From NCBI RefSeq assembly GCF_030996345.1, contig NZ_CP118747.1, positions 1,052,001 through 1,116,000 of the forward strand: a stretch of DNA of 64,000 bases, read 5' to 3'. Under the pieces are notes generated by a model. It saw only the letters and a program-made list of their open reading frames with translations. It was not told the DNA's origin and did not search any database. Shown in pieces: positions 16,112 to 23,736 of the stretch (its first letter is position 1; each line of letters opens with the position of its first letter). The position numbers were made by a program, and so were the translations under genes. This stretch comes from Acidithiobacillus sp. AMEEHan (GTDB lineage: Bacteria > Pseudomonadota > Gammaproteobacteria > Acidithiobacillales > Acidithiobacillaceae).

Positions 16112-16812
16112 AGCCCCATAGGCCTTATTTCGCCGTTCCAATGGGCTGCAAGCAACGCAATCCTGTCCTCGTATCGCTGCGCATGCCGATCTTGAGCGGC
16201 GAGGAGAAACAAGACGTGAGGCGTTCGGAAAGCCTCCACGAAGCACGCCCCGGTGCAGGCACGTAGGTCTGCCGCAAGACGCTCCGCGAAAGGCTGGCGG
16301 GGTTTACGAGGAAAGTGCTGGTAGATGAGCACCGAACAACCGGCCTTCCAAAGACCCTCGACTTCGTTCCAAGTGACGTACTTTGAGGAGCCTTTTCGAC
16401 CGACGGGCTTTGACGGGACCTCGATGCCGTTGTCGGGATCGACGAACACGAGATCGACGCCGGAGGCGACGCGAAATAACTCCGTCCGCCACTGGTCACG
16501 TTCCGTCCGTCCATCTGGGACCACCGCCGAGAAGTAGGATGCTCTGGGCAGCAAGTCGGATGCTTCGATGAGTGACACCGAAGGCTGCTGCGCCGTGCAA
16601 AGGAGACCGGCCAGGCCCGCGAACAGAGCGGGGTCGTAGGCCGACCACCTGTCTGCTACATCGAGGTACGATCGGAATCCTCCGTCCCCGCCACCATCGT
16701 CCGACGTCAGCATCCAAGCGACCAGAAGACGGCCGCCGCCATCCGACTGCAAAGCACGCAGGAGACCGTACTTGCGGTAGTCGTTGACGTCACCGAAGTA
16801 CTGATTCTTCAT
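16054..16812 (-). CDS. Conserved protein of unknown function (MKNQYFGD family), integron cassette
   Basis: A 252-residue soluble protein starting MKNQYFGDVNDYRKYGLLRAL. A hydrophobic strand leads into VFVDPDNGIEVP, followed by GRKGSSKYVTWNEV and VLIYQHFPRK. I know this pattern from conserved hypothetical proteins of cassettes and mobile DNA but not its function. The order (a GD-x-x-D-x-x-K-x-x-LL start, a strand ending in D-P-D-N, then a further strand) is reminiscent of Rossmann-fold methyltransferases such as RlmJ, which is speculation. ATG 16812 is preferred because AAGGACGG precedes it. The last 19 codons lie inside the attC site, so the C-terminus is cassette-derived. Confidence 0.8.
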   Translation of the reverse strand: MKNQYFGDVNDYRKYGLLRALQSDGGGRLLVAWMLTSDDGGGDGGFRSYLDVADRWSAYDPALFAGLAGLLCTAQQPSVSLIEASDLLPRASYFSAVVPDGRTERDQWRTELFRVASGVDLVFVDPDNGIEVPSKPVGRKGSSKYVTWNEVEGLWKAGCSVLIYQHFPRKPRQPFAERLAADLRACTGACFVEAFRTPHVLFLLAAQDRHAQRYEDRIALLAAHWNGEIRPMGLANNSMQLAALRTPADAVR

Positions 16813-16865
16813 CGTTTGCCGTCCTTGTCTGACGCACATAAATTAGGCCGAACCACGGGAGTATT

Positions 16866-16951
16866 ATGTTACCACCGGTGCAAAATGACCCACTAGCGCC
16901 GGGGGAAAATTGCCCCACCTTAGGCGAGAATGGCGGCTTTGAGCTGCCGAC
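16866..16951. mobile_element. Left terminal region of an IS21-family element (remnant)
   Basis: Short repeats typical of IS21 ends, GCAAAATGACCCAC and GAAAATTGCCCCAC, precede the istA start. The matching right end and istB are missing in the window. Confidence 0.6.
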
Positions 16952-17561
16952 ATGTTGACCCCGGAGCAAGCAGTGGAGATCAAAATATTGGCCCGACAGG
17001 GCATGGGTATCCGATCCATCGCGCGGGAGTTGGGGATATCACGCAACACGGTGCGTCGCTACCTGCAGGAGAACCCGGAGCCTGGCCGTTATCGCAGGCG
17101 GGCGGCAGCGCCAACCAAGCTGGATCCCTTTAAAGCCTATTTGCAGGGTCACGTGGAAGCGGCCCGGCCGCATTGGATACCTGCCACGATGCTGTTGCGG
17201 GAGATTCAGGCTCAGGGCTATGGCGGTGGGATACACGCAACTCAAAGCGTATTTGGTACCCTTTCGGAAGCCCACCTCGGAGCCTTTGTTCCGTTTCGAG
17301 ACGGCGCCAGGGCAGCAGATGCAAGCGGATTTCACTACCATCCGGCTGGGCCGAAATCCCCTCAAGGCCTTTGTGGCCACCTTGGGGTACAGTCGGGCCA
17401 GTTTCGTGCGTTTCTGCAGCCACGAAGACGGCGAATCTTGGCTGGAGGGGTTACGCTTGGCCTTCGCCCACTTTGGCGGAGTCCCCCGGCAGGTCCTCTT
17501 CGACAATGCCCGCAGCGTCATTCTGGAGCGGGATGCCTATGGGGAGGGCAAGCATCGCTGG
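16952..17561 (+). pseudogene. istA: IS21-family transposase istA, frameshifted and truncated
   Basis: The reading frame from ATG 16952 gives a clear IstA N-terminus: MLTPEQAVEIKIL, a helix-turn-helix IARELGISRNTVRRYL, then REIQAQGYGGG. Homology then jumps by one base at about 17231 (an extra A in GGTGGGATACACG) and continues in the other frame as YTQLKAYLVPFRK, the first catalytic Asp in QMQADFTTI, and the second in VLFDNARSVIL. It stops matching after YGEGKHRW at about 17561, before the catalytic Glu. No istB follows. This is a decayed remnant, not an active element. Confidence 0.85.
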
Positions 17562-17579
17562 TCACCATGTCAGAGTTTA

Positions 17580-17598
17580 TGTACAATAAAATTGTACA
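17580..17598. promoter_or_regulatory. YefM-type operator palindrome
   Basis: TGTACAAT-AAA-ATTGTACA is a perfect 8-bp inverted repeat 18 bp before the antitoxin gene. The two TGTACA cores are the motif recognised by YefM and YefM-YoeB in E. coli, so autoregulation is likely. Confidence 0.75.
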
Positions 17599-17615
17599 AG
17601 TAATCGGAGACGACC

Positions 17616-17891
17616 ATGGCCATTGAAACCTCTTACAGTCAGGCGCGAGCCGAGTTGGCGAGCCTGTTGGACCGCGTAACCCAAGATCGGGAGACTGTAA
17701 TCATCAAGAGTAAAAGCCGACCGCCGGTTGCAATGATCGATGCAGAAGAGCTCTCTTCCTTGGAAGAAACTGCGTATCTCTTGCGTTCACCTGCGAATGC
17801 CGAACGACTATTGGCGGCGCTGGAGAGGTCCAGGAACGGTCAAGGAGACCGGATGAGCATGGAAGAATTGCGCCAACGAATGGGTTTGTAA
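17616..17891 (+). CDS. yefM: Antitoxin, Phd/YefM family
   Basis: A 91-residue antitoxin. The N-terminal half (MAIETSYSQARAELASLLDRV, then ETVIIKSKSRPPVAMIDAEEL) is the Phd/YefM DNA-binding fold; the C-terminal part (LEETAYLLRSPANAERLLAALERS) is the helical region that wraps the toxin. Family members neutralise YoeB-type RNases and repress their own operon. The stop overlaps the toxin start by one base (TAATG), so the two are translationally coupled. A TGTACA palindrome upstream fits YefM binding. The pair sits at the truncated end of an IS21 remnant, consistent with a mobile history. Confidence 0.92.
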   Translation: MAIETSYSQARAELASLLDRVTQDRETVIIKSKSRPPVAMIDAEELSSLEETAYLLRSPANAERLLAALERSRNGQGDRMSMEELRQRMGL

Positions 17892-18163
17892 TGGCCCAAC
17901 AGCGGTTGGCCGTTTTCGATCCGCACTTTCTGGAAGATTTGCGGCACTGGATAGAAACCGATCGGAAGATTGCAAAGAGGGTCTTGTTGCTGGTCGAGGC
18001 GATTCTGCAGGATCCTTTGTCCGGTATCGGGAAGCCGGAGCCGTTGCGGTATCTGGGCTCTGATGTATGGTCTCGTCGAATCACGCAAGAGCATAGGTGT
18101 GTCTACGTCGTCAAGGTGGACAGGGTTGATTTTTTGCAGGCGCGATATCACTACGAAAAATAG
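17891..18163 (+). CDS. yoeB: Toxin, Txe/YoeB family mRNA endonuclease
   Basis: A 90-residue toxin of the RelE superfamily. Catalytic residues of E. coli YoeB have clear counterparts: Glu50 in GKPEPLRY, Arg69 in EHRCVY and His87 in YHYEK. The family cleaves mRNA in the ribosomal A site. The protein is two residues longer at the C-terminus than the usual ...YHY ending, which may matter because the terminal Tyr is functionally important in YoeB. The gene starts inside the antitoxin stop codon. All key residues are present, so the toxin is probably active. Confidence 0.92.
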   Translation: MAQQRLAVFDPHFLEDLRHWIETDRKIAKRVLLLVEAILQDPLSGIGKPEPLRYLGSDVWSRRITQEHRCVYVVKVDRVDFLQARYHYEK

Positions 18164-18326
18164 GAGCGCCGAACTGACGGCGTTGCCAGCGACGAGTACG
18201 GCCAACAGCACCCCGTCCCGCCACGTTTTCTGGACCGAGATAGTTGACGGCTTTTTGGACAAGAAACGACCCCCGCGAGGGGGGGGCGAACCTGTCCAGA
18301 AACCTTCATGTTCAGGAAAGGATGGT

Positions 18327-19148
18327 TTAAAACTGGTATCCTATCCCTGCATCCATGCTGAAAAGATTCGTTTGGCTGGATGGCTCAAAGAAACCATACT
18401 TCAACTCTCCGCCAGTATAATTGAAGTGAGTGAAGCTTAATCCTCCATAAATATGCCATGGACCAGAGATTTTGTAATCAGCATCAACCCCTATTTTTTC
18501 CTGCCCTGAAGTCTTAAAAGAGGCGCTCCCAAGGTCAGGAAGACCAGCTAGATGAGGCGTCATGCCTGCGCCGACCATGGCAAGCCCCTCTAAATTTGCA
18601 GATAGGACGAGATCCGATGTCGCTGCGTATTGGAATAGTGCCCCAGCTCCAACAAGGCCAGAACTATAATCTTCCGTCTCGATTGCGCTAAGATGGCGAT
18701 TCCAGTCCTGGTAACCCCCAGCGATATATGGGGTTAGCATAACTGACCTTGCAATAGTAAAGCCTTTACCTATTCTTGCTAAAACTCTATTTGTTGTTGC
18801 ATCATCGGTTGTTTGAACGGGCTTGTGAGTTGCTAAATTGGCTCCATCATAGTGGATTCCGCCAGAATTAAACTGGTAGTTAACGGCAAAATAAATATTT
18901 GATGGGAGACTGCTGAAGTAGTTTCCCATCAAGCTATATTTGAACTCGAACCCAGGCATCCATCCAGATTCTGTGTCGGATGGGCTTGGAAGATTTTCTT
19001 GATAGTTCATTAACGTTCCGACAGCGGCAATGCCAACTTCATTATTAGCCGCCACTATGGAACTTTCCGCTCCTGAGGCAAAAGCTATTGCAGAGAAAGA
19101 ACAGACTGCCAAACCAACCGCTGCGGCTACTGCTAATTTTTGCTTCAT
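18327..19148 (-). CDS. Outer-membrane beta-barrel protein, function unknown
   Basis: A 273-residue exported protein. A signal peptide (MKQKLAVAAAVGLAVCSFSAIAFA, about 1-24) is followed by alternating amphipathic strands such as WMPGFEFKYSLMGNY, NIYFAVNYQF and IYGGLSFTHFNY, and it ends in the C-terminal aromatic GYQF expected for barrel assembly. I do not recognise a specific family; an OmpW- or Opa-like small barrel is possible. The gene is visibly AT-richer than its neighbours, with many A/T third positions, and lies in the accessory island beside a toxin-antitoxin pair, which suggests acquisition by transfer. No operon partner is apparent. Confidence 0.78.
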   Translation of the reverse strand: MKQKLAVAAAVGLAVCSFSAIAFASGAESSIVAANNEVGIAAVGTLMNYQENLPSPSDTESGWMPGFEFKYSLMGNYFSSLPSNIYFAVNYQFNSGGIHYDGANLATHKPVQTTDDATTNRVLARIGKGFTIARSVMLTPYIAGGYQDWNRHLSAIETEDYSSGLVGAGALFQYAATSDLVLSANLEGLAMVGAGMTPHLAGLPDLGSASFKTSGQEKIGVDADYKISGPWHIYGGLSFTHFNYTGGELKYGFFEPSSQTNLFSMDAGIGYQF

Positions 19149-19276
19149 GTTTACCCCTCTGATTGACGGTCACGAAAGGGGAATTAGCATATCACAGGGT
19201 TCTGTCAAGCTTGTCCAAGTTCTACCACCCGCGACACCCGACACCCTGCCGGATTCCTTGGCGTTGCGGTGTCGCG
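19149..19276. other. Gap without recognisable gene
   Basis: Contains the upstream region of the outer-membrane protein gene (minus strand). No RNA gene or clear promoter was identified. Confidence 0.4.
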
Positions 19277-19486
19277 CTAGTCGTCCATGCAGTCGATGCC
19301 ATCCGCGCCAAGATACGCGAGCAGCCGAAACCAACGCAAATCCTCTGGGCAAAGGTCCGCTTGTTTGGCGAGCCGGCCCCGCATCTGACCATAACGGGCA
19401 ACCGAACCCCGCGAATGAGCGATGCCGAGCGCGGAAACCAGCCCCGAAACATGGTGAGATGCACTTTCCGTAGGGAAGGCAAAGTC
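19277..19486 (-). pseudogene. Orphan coding-like tail downstream of the NlpE/META gene
   Basis: Directly after the TGA of the lipoprotein gene, the same minus-strand frame stays open for 69 codons to a TAG at 19277-19279. It has protein-like composition, including LAKQADLCPEDLRWFRLLAYLGADGIDC. The only in-frame ATG would give a 33-residue peptide. I do not recognise the sequence. It is either the tail of a destroyed gene or chance; readthrough of the lipoprotein stop is less likely. Confidence 0.3.
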
Positions 19487-20311
19487 TCAGTGCGCGGCTG
19501 ATTCGGGCTCGGCAATCTCGGTGAACTGGGCGAGTAAGTTCCCGTTCTCCCCTTGCAGATCGAGCAAGTTACCATGCCAGGAGAATGAGCGCGTTTGGTG
19601 TAGGGCAGAGGAAAAGGCCCTCTGCAGGCCTGCGTTGCTATCCAGACAGGCCATGCGCGTCGCTATCAGGGCAGGGAAACGCAAGGTATTCTCTGCGCCG
19701 AGTTTGACCTGCCCGGCAATCCGATTACAGCCATCCCAGCCGGACACGGAGCGTCCCGCGGGATCGAAGACCAGATAAGGGTTCTTGTCATTGGCATTTG
19801 CAACGATCTGGTAGCCTGGGAGCTTGCTCAGTACCCAGCGGTAACTGGCGTAGAGCGCTTGCGCGGAAGCCCGGTCGCTGACCTTGTCCAGCACCCAGCG
19901 CTTGCCCCCGATTTGCAGCGCTTTGCCCTCGCCGGTGAGCGGTACCAGCTTATTCTCCACGACCTGAAACTTTTCCCCGGTGCCGTTCGCCCCGGACAGC
20001 GCGATCTCGGACGCTCCTGGCAGCCAATGAAAACTTCCTTGACTGCGGAAGATGCCCCGCGCCTTGTTGCTTGCGTATTGGCGCGTCAACAGATAATGAT
20101 CATCGCTGCGCAGACTGATGGTCATGCGGATGCCCGAACAGTCGGCGCAGGGCAGATTCCCTGCATAGCTGCCGGACCAGTCGAGGGCAGCTTTTGCAGT
20201 GCTCTCATCCGCGCGCTGGGGATGACTGCCCTGACCAGACTGCGCCACAGCAGCGCAACCTGCCAGCGTCAGGGGGAGCAGTAGGAAAAGGACGGTGGCG
20301 GAAAGCTTCAT
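19487..20311 (-). CDS. Lipoprotein with NlpE-like and META (HslJ-like) domains
   Basis: A 274-residue lipoprotein. The signal peptide ends in the lipobox LTLAGC with Cys19. Residues about 44-145 match the NlpE N-terminal domain (WSGSYAGNLPCADCSGI with the CxxC pair Cys55/Cys58). Residues about 155-268 match the META/HslJ domain, with YLVFDPAGRSVSGWDGCNRIAG and LRFPALIATRMAC. NlpE activates the Cpx envelope-stress pathway on copper or adhesion; META proteins are linked to heat-shock and novobiocin tolerance. The fused protein probably has an envelope-stress or metal-related role. It is transcribed away from a decayed hydrolase gene. Confidence 0.85.
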   Translation of the reverse strand: MKLSATVLFLLLPLTLAGCAAVAQSGQGSHPQRADESTAKAALDWSGSYAGNLPCADCSGIRMTISLRSDDHYLLTRQYASNKARGIFRSQGSFHWLPGASEIALSGANGTGEKFQVVENKLVPLTGEGKALQIGGKRWVLDKVSDRASAQALYASYRWVLSKLPGYQIVANANDKNPYLVFDPAGRSVSGWDGCNRIAGQVKLGAENTLRFPALIATRMACLDSNAGLQRAFSSALHQTRSFSWHGNLLDLQGENGNLLAQFTEIAEPESAAH

Positions 20312-20344
20312 GGATGGTTCCTTGTCAGCAAAAAGTGAGCGTCG

Positions 20345-20949
20345 TCAGCGGTACGCCGCCAACCCTTCCGGCGGCGCCGGTGCAAACTGGAAGGGCCAGT
20401 AACTCGCAACGGCGAGTGGCTGCGAATATTCCGGATCATTGGTCAGTACCTGATATTGACGACCCACGTAGATGACCAATTTACCGTCGATATATTCCAA
20501 GACGGCACTGTTGCCACTGCTATCCGACAAGGACAGGTGCAAAGTGGTGAAGCGATCGGTGCCGGGGATGGGTGCCGAAAGCAAACAGACGGGATGCGTC
20601 TGCAGAGAGTGAAGGGCGTCCTGCACCGTCGCAAAGTTGTCGAGGAAATACTGTGCCCAGGCACTGATCGCCAGACGCTTTTCGTCGGCCGCGTTGAGCG
20701 AAGTGACGACGACGCTGCCGTAGCGTGAAGTCCATTCCGCTGAATTCTTGCCTGCTTACCCATTTTCTTTCAGGCCCGCGGGGGAGAGCCAGAAACGGGT
20801 GTTCATGGGATCTTTCCAGTGCATGCTGCGGCCTGTGATGGTCAGCCCATCCTCACCGTGGTGCAGCACCCGGGTACCGGCCTGTGCATCAGCTGTGGCG
20901 TGGCAAGCGAGAAACCGAGAAATAGGGCAAAACTCCTCCGCAAGGGCAT
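20345..20949 (-). pseudogene. Decayed choloylglycine hydrolase / penicillin V acylase-family gene
   Basis: The minus strand reads a leader MPLRRSFALFLGFSLA, then after a frame change the family N-terminus TRVLHHGEDGLTITGRSMHWKDPMNTRFWLSPAGLKENG. The nucleophile position before TRV is Gly instead of the catalytic Cys. A TAA (about 20758-20760) interrupts the same frame, which then resumes as AGKNSAEWTSRYGSVVVTSLN. An internal segment is missing, and the frame continues with AISAWAQYFLDNFATVQDAL and TNDPEYSQPLAVASYW before ending early. Loss of the catalytic Cys, a frameshift, a stop, an internal deletion and a short C-terminus together make this a pseudogene. Confidence 0.82.
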
Positions 20950-21148
20950 GAAACTCTCCTTTTTGAAGTGCTCTTTTGAGGATACGCAAGAATCGGCAGA
21001 AGCAAAATCCTTTTTGTCGAGATCGCCGCGGGTTGTGCATCTGTCCTGAAAGCCTTCCTTGCGTTTCCCGTCTGGGAATTGTCGCGGGTCCGGTTTCATG
21101 GTGGAATGGCGCAAATTGCCGAAACACGCGCTACTGGATCTTCCGGAA

Positions 21149-21817
21149 ATGAAAGTTCTCAAGTTCGGTTTGCTCGCACTGGCCTGCTGCATCGCTCCGA
21201 CCGCCTGGGCGGATGCCCAGAATTCCCTGCCACAGGTGGAATTGCGGCTTGTGCAGAAATATACGGTTCCCAACAGCGAACTGATCGCGCAACTGCGGGC
21301 CACTGCTGAACAGCCGCAGGCGAGTAGTGCCGCCAGTGTGGTAAACGAAGACCTGCGCTGGGCAGAACGGCAATTAGCCGCCTACCCGCAGATCCACTGG
21401 CAGCTTGCGGGTTACAGTAGTAGTCGCCAGAGCGACAAAGACTGGCAGGTGGCGGGTGATCTGTCGCTGCGCGCCGATCCCCAAGTTCTGCTGCCGGTTC
21501 TGGCCACGCTGCAGTCCCGTCTGCAGCTGCACTCTCTGCAGTCGGAGGCCGCGGCTTCGGCCATTGCCACAGCGCAGCGGCAGGCCAGCACCGCGGTGCT
21601 GCATCGCTTTGTGGAGGACGCCCGCAATGCCTGCACGGCCTTGGGTTTGTCTTGGTCTGGCGTGGAGCGGGTCAGTATCCAGAGTGCTGTGCCGGTGCAG
21701 CCCATTGCCCCCGTCTTCTTGGCAGCAGAGCGAGCCGTACCGGCACCCGTGGAGATGGGGCACAGCGAAAGTCACGGCCAAATCGATTTGACGGGAACGG
21801 CATTTTGCAAAAAATAG
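21149..21817 (+). CDS. Periplasmic protein, SIMPL-like (DUF541-like)
   Basis: A 222-residue exported protein starting at ATG 21149 with signal peptide MKVLKFGLLALACCIAPTAWA. The mature part alternates strands and helices: QVELRLVQKYTVPNSEL, WQLAGYSSSRQSDKDWQVAGDLSLRA, a long Ala/Gln helix AAASAIATAQRQASTAVLHRFVEDARNAC, and GLSWSGVERVSIQ. This order resembles SIMPL-domain proteins, which are periplasmic and of uncertain function, but the match is by pattern only. In-frame starts further upstream would place residues before the signal peptide and are rejected. It lies 44 bases upstream of the HDOD-GGDEF gene on the same strand. Confidence 0.7.
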   Translation: MKVLKFGLLALACCIAPTAWADAQNSLPQVELRLVQKYTVPNSELIAQLRATAEQPQASSAASVVNEDLRWAERQLAAYPQIHWQLAGYSSSRQSDKDWQVAGDLSLRADPQVLLPVLATLQSRLQLHSLQSEAAASAIATAQRQASTAVLHRFVEDARNACTALGLSWSGVERVSIQSAVPVQPIAPVFLAAERAVPAPVEMGHSESHGQIDLTGTAFCKK

Positions 21818-21861
21818 TCTAGTATACGGACTTGGGACCGGTATTGGGTGGGCTTGGAAAA

Positions 21862-23733
21862 GTGATTACGCGGAATATCGACTGGCTGTCCCAATATCGT
21901 CAGGGTGGCAAGCTCCCTTCACCGAAAGGTGTATACCTGGAAGCATTGCGACTGCTGGAACAAGAGGAAGTCGACAATCGCGAACTGGTGCGGGTGCTGC
22001 AATCCGATCCAGCGACAAATGCTCGGCTGCTACAGCTCGCCAATGTCTCTATTCGCACGCGCTCTCGGCCCGTAGTTGCAGTCGCGGACGCAATTCTGGT
22101 GCTCGGGCAGGCGCAGATCAAACGTCTCATCTTGGCTTTGGCGCTGATTCAGTCAGCCACTCCGCGGGTAAGCGGCTTTGATTACGCGAGATTCTGGACC
22201 GTTTCGCTGCTTTCGGCGCTCGCCGTACAAGCACTGTCTGAGCAACTGGGTCAGGTCAATGCAGACGAAGTATTTGTCGTGGCGCTCTTGGCCAATGTGG
22301 GCGAGCTGGCCTTGGTGAGCCTGTTTTCCGAAAGCTATATGGAATTGCGTGGCAGGGTGCCACCACCCGAAGGTAACGCGCTGCTGCAAATGGAGCGCCA
22401 GCAGTATGGCATCGATCATGATGAATTGTCTTCCCTGCTGGTGGAAGAGTGGGGATTGCCGATGGTCTTCGTGGAAGCCATATTTCATCAGGCGCAGCCG
22501 GAGGAGTTGAGCTCTTTTCCCGACGCGGGTCGGTCGCTGTTACTGGCGCGGCTGCTGCGTTTTGGGGTGGGCATGGCGGAATTCTGCCTGCGTGATAACG
22601 CGCGCCGATCCGCTAGCGCAGTGCAAATGGCCGAGGAGATGATCAAGCTTGGTCTCGACACCGCGTCCGTCCGCGAGCAAGTGTCCCGCATCCTTTTGGC
22701 TTGGCCGCAGTGGCAGGGCCTGTTGCAAGAGGCGGCACCGGTGCTTGCAGAGCCGCTGGACTGGGAGCTCCTGATGGATCGAGAGCGAACTCCGGCGAGC
22801 GACTCCTCCCCGCTGCGGATCGCTTACCTGGCGATGGACGGCACTATGTCCGAGGAGTGCACGGAAAGTTTCTCGCGTCTTGGGCTGTCGCCACTGAAGG
22901 CAGATGTCAGTGATAGCGCAACTCTCGATTTGCTGGTCGTCGCCTACCAGCAAAATGAAGGGGAGTGGATCGCGACCCATTTACGCGGCCTGGACCCGGT
23001 CCTCGGGCCGTACATCCTGCTCGTTGGGGACAAGCTGGACGGGCAGAGTGAAAGTGAGCTGTTTCGCCTTGGAATTGATGCCTACGAACCCCAGTCTTTG
23101 TGCTCCGAAAATCTGCGAAAGCATTTGCAGTTGGCCCAGCGTCGCCGGGAGGCAAGGCAAAAATACCTGCATCGGCAGGAGCGCATGCGCAAATTCACCG
23201 GATCTTTGGCGGATGTCAATCGGGATCTGCGACAAGCGGCGCTCACCGACCCGCTTACCCACCTGCGGAATCGCCGTTACGCCGACGAGAGGCTGGCACA
23301 AGAGTGGTCGATAGCAGAACGCCACGATAAAAATCTCGCCCTGATGCTCTTGGATTTGGATAACTTCAAGCTGATCAACGATACCCAGGGCCACGACGTG
23401 GGCGACGAAGTATTGCAAAGGGTCTCGAGTATTCTCGACGCTTTTGCTCGCCACCAAGATATTCCCTGCCGAGTGGGGGGCGATGAGTTCCTGATCATTT
23501 GTCCAGACACCGACGCGCAAGGCGTCCAGGTGTTGGCGCGACGCATTTGCGCGCAGCTGGCCACGGCAGATGCTTGGACTGACTTGCAAGCGGATGTCTC
23601 AGTCAGTATCGGAGCGGCCAGCAGAGATACGCAGATGCGCTCTGCAAAGGACTTGCTCCAGGCCGCCGACCATGCACTTTTCGAGGCCAAACGGCTCGGG
23701 CGCAATCAAGCGGTACTTTTTGTGCGCTCCTGA
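21862..23733 (+). CDS. HDOD-domain diguanylate cyclase (GGDEF)
   Basis: About 623 residues. The N-terminal 220 residues form an HDOD domain (KLPSPKGVYLEALRLLEQEEVDNRELVRVLQSDPATNARLLQLANV). A middle region of about 230-430 includes a degenerate receiver-like stretch (LDLLVVAYQQ, LLVGDKLDGQSE). A GGDEF domain follows, with DPLTHLRNRRYAD, LDLDNFKLINDTQGHDVGD and an intact GGDEF in RVGGDEFLII. HDOD proteins act as signalling scaffolds; the intact GGDEF implies cyclic-di-GMP synthesis. The start is uncertain: GTG 21862 has a purine-rich GGAAAA just before it, while TTG 21832 lacks a ribosome-binding site. Confidence 0.88.
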   Translation: MITRNIDWLSQYRQGGKLPSPKGVYLEALRLLEQEEVDNRELVRVLQSDPATNARLLQLANVSIRTRSRPVVAVADAILVLGQAQIKRLILALALIQSATPRVSGFDYARFWTVSLLSALAVQALSEQLGQVNADEVFVVALLANVGELALVSLFSESYMELRGRVPPPEGNALLQMERQQYGIDHDELSSLLVEEWGLPMVFVEAIFHQAQPEELSSFPDAGRSLLLARLLRFGVGMAEFCLRDNARRSASAVQMAEEMIKLGLDTASVREQVSRILLAWPQWQGLLQEAAPVLAEPLDWELLMDRERTPASDSSPLRIAYLAMDGTMSEECTESFSRLGLSPLKADVSDSATLDLLVVAYQQNEGEWIATHLRGLDPVLGPYILLVGDKLDGQSESELFRLGIDAYEPQSLCSENLRKHLQLAQRRREARQKYLHRQERMRKFTGSLADVNRDLRQAALTDPLTHLRNRRYADERLAQEWSIAERHDKNLALMLLDLDNFKLINDTQGHDVGDEVLQRVSSILDAFARHQDIPCRVGGDEFLIICPDTDAQGVQVLARRICAQLATADAWTDLQADVSVSIGAASRDTQMRSAKDLLQAADHALFEAKRLGRNQAVLFVRS

Positions 23734-23736
23734 GCG

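Noticed and set aside
18260-18300. GC-rich dyad CCCCCGCGAGGGGG after yoeB, considered as terminator
   Set aside because: No T-tract and no stable context; could be chance in a low-complexity G/C run.
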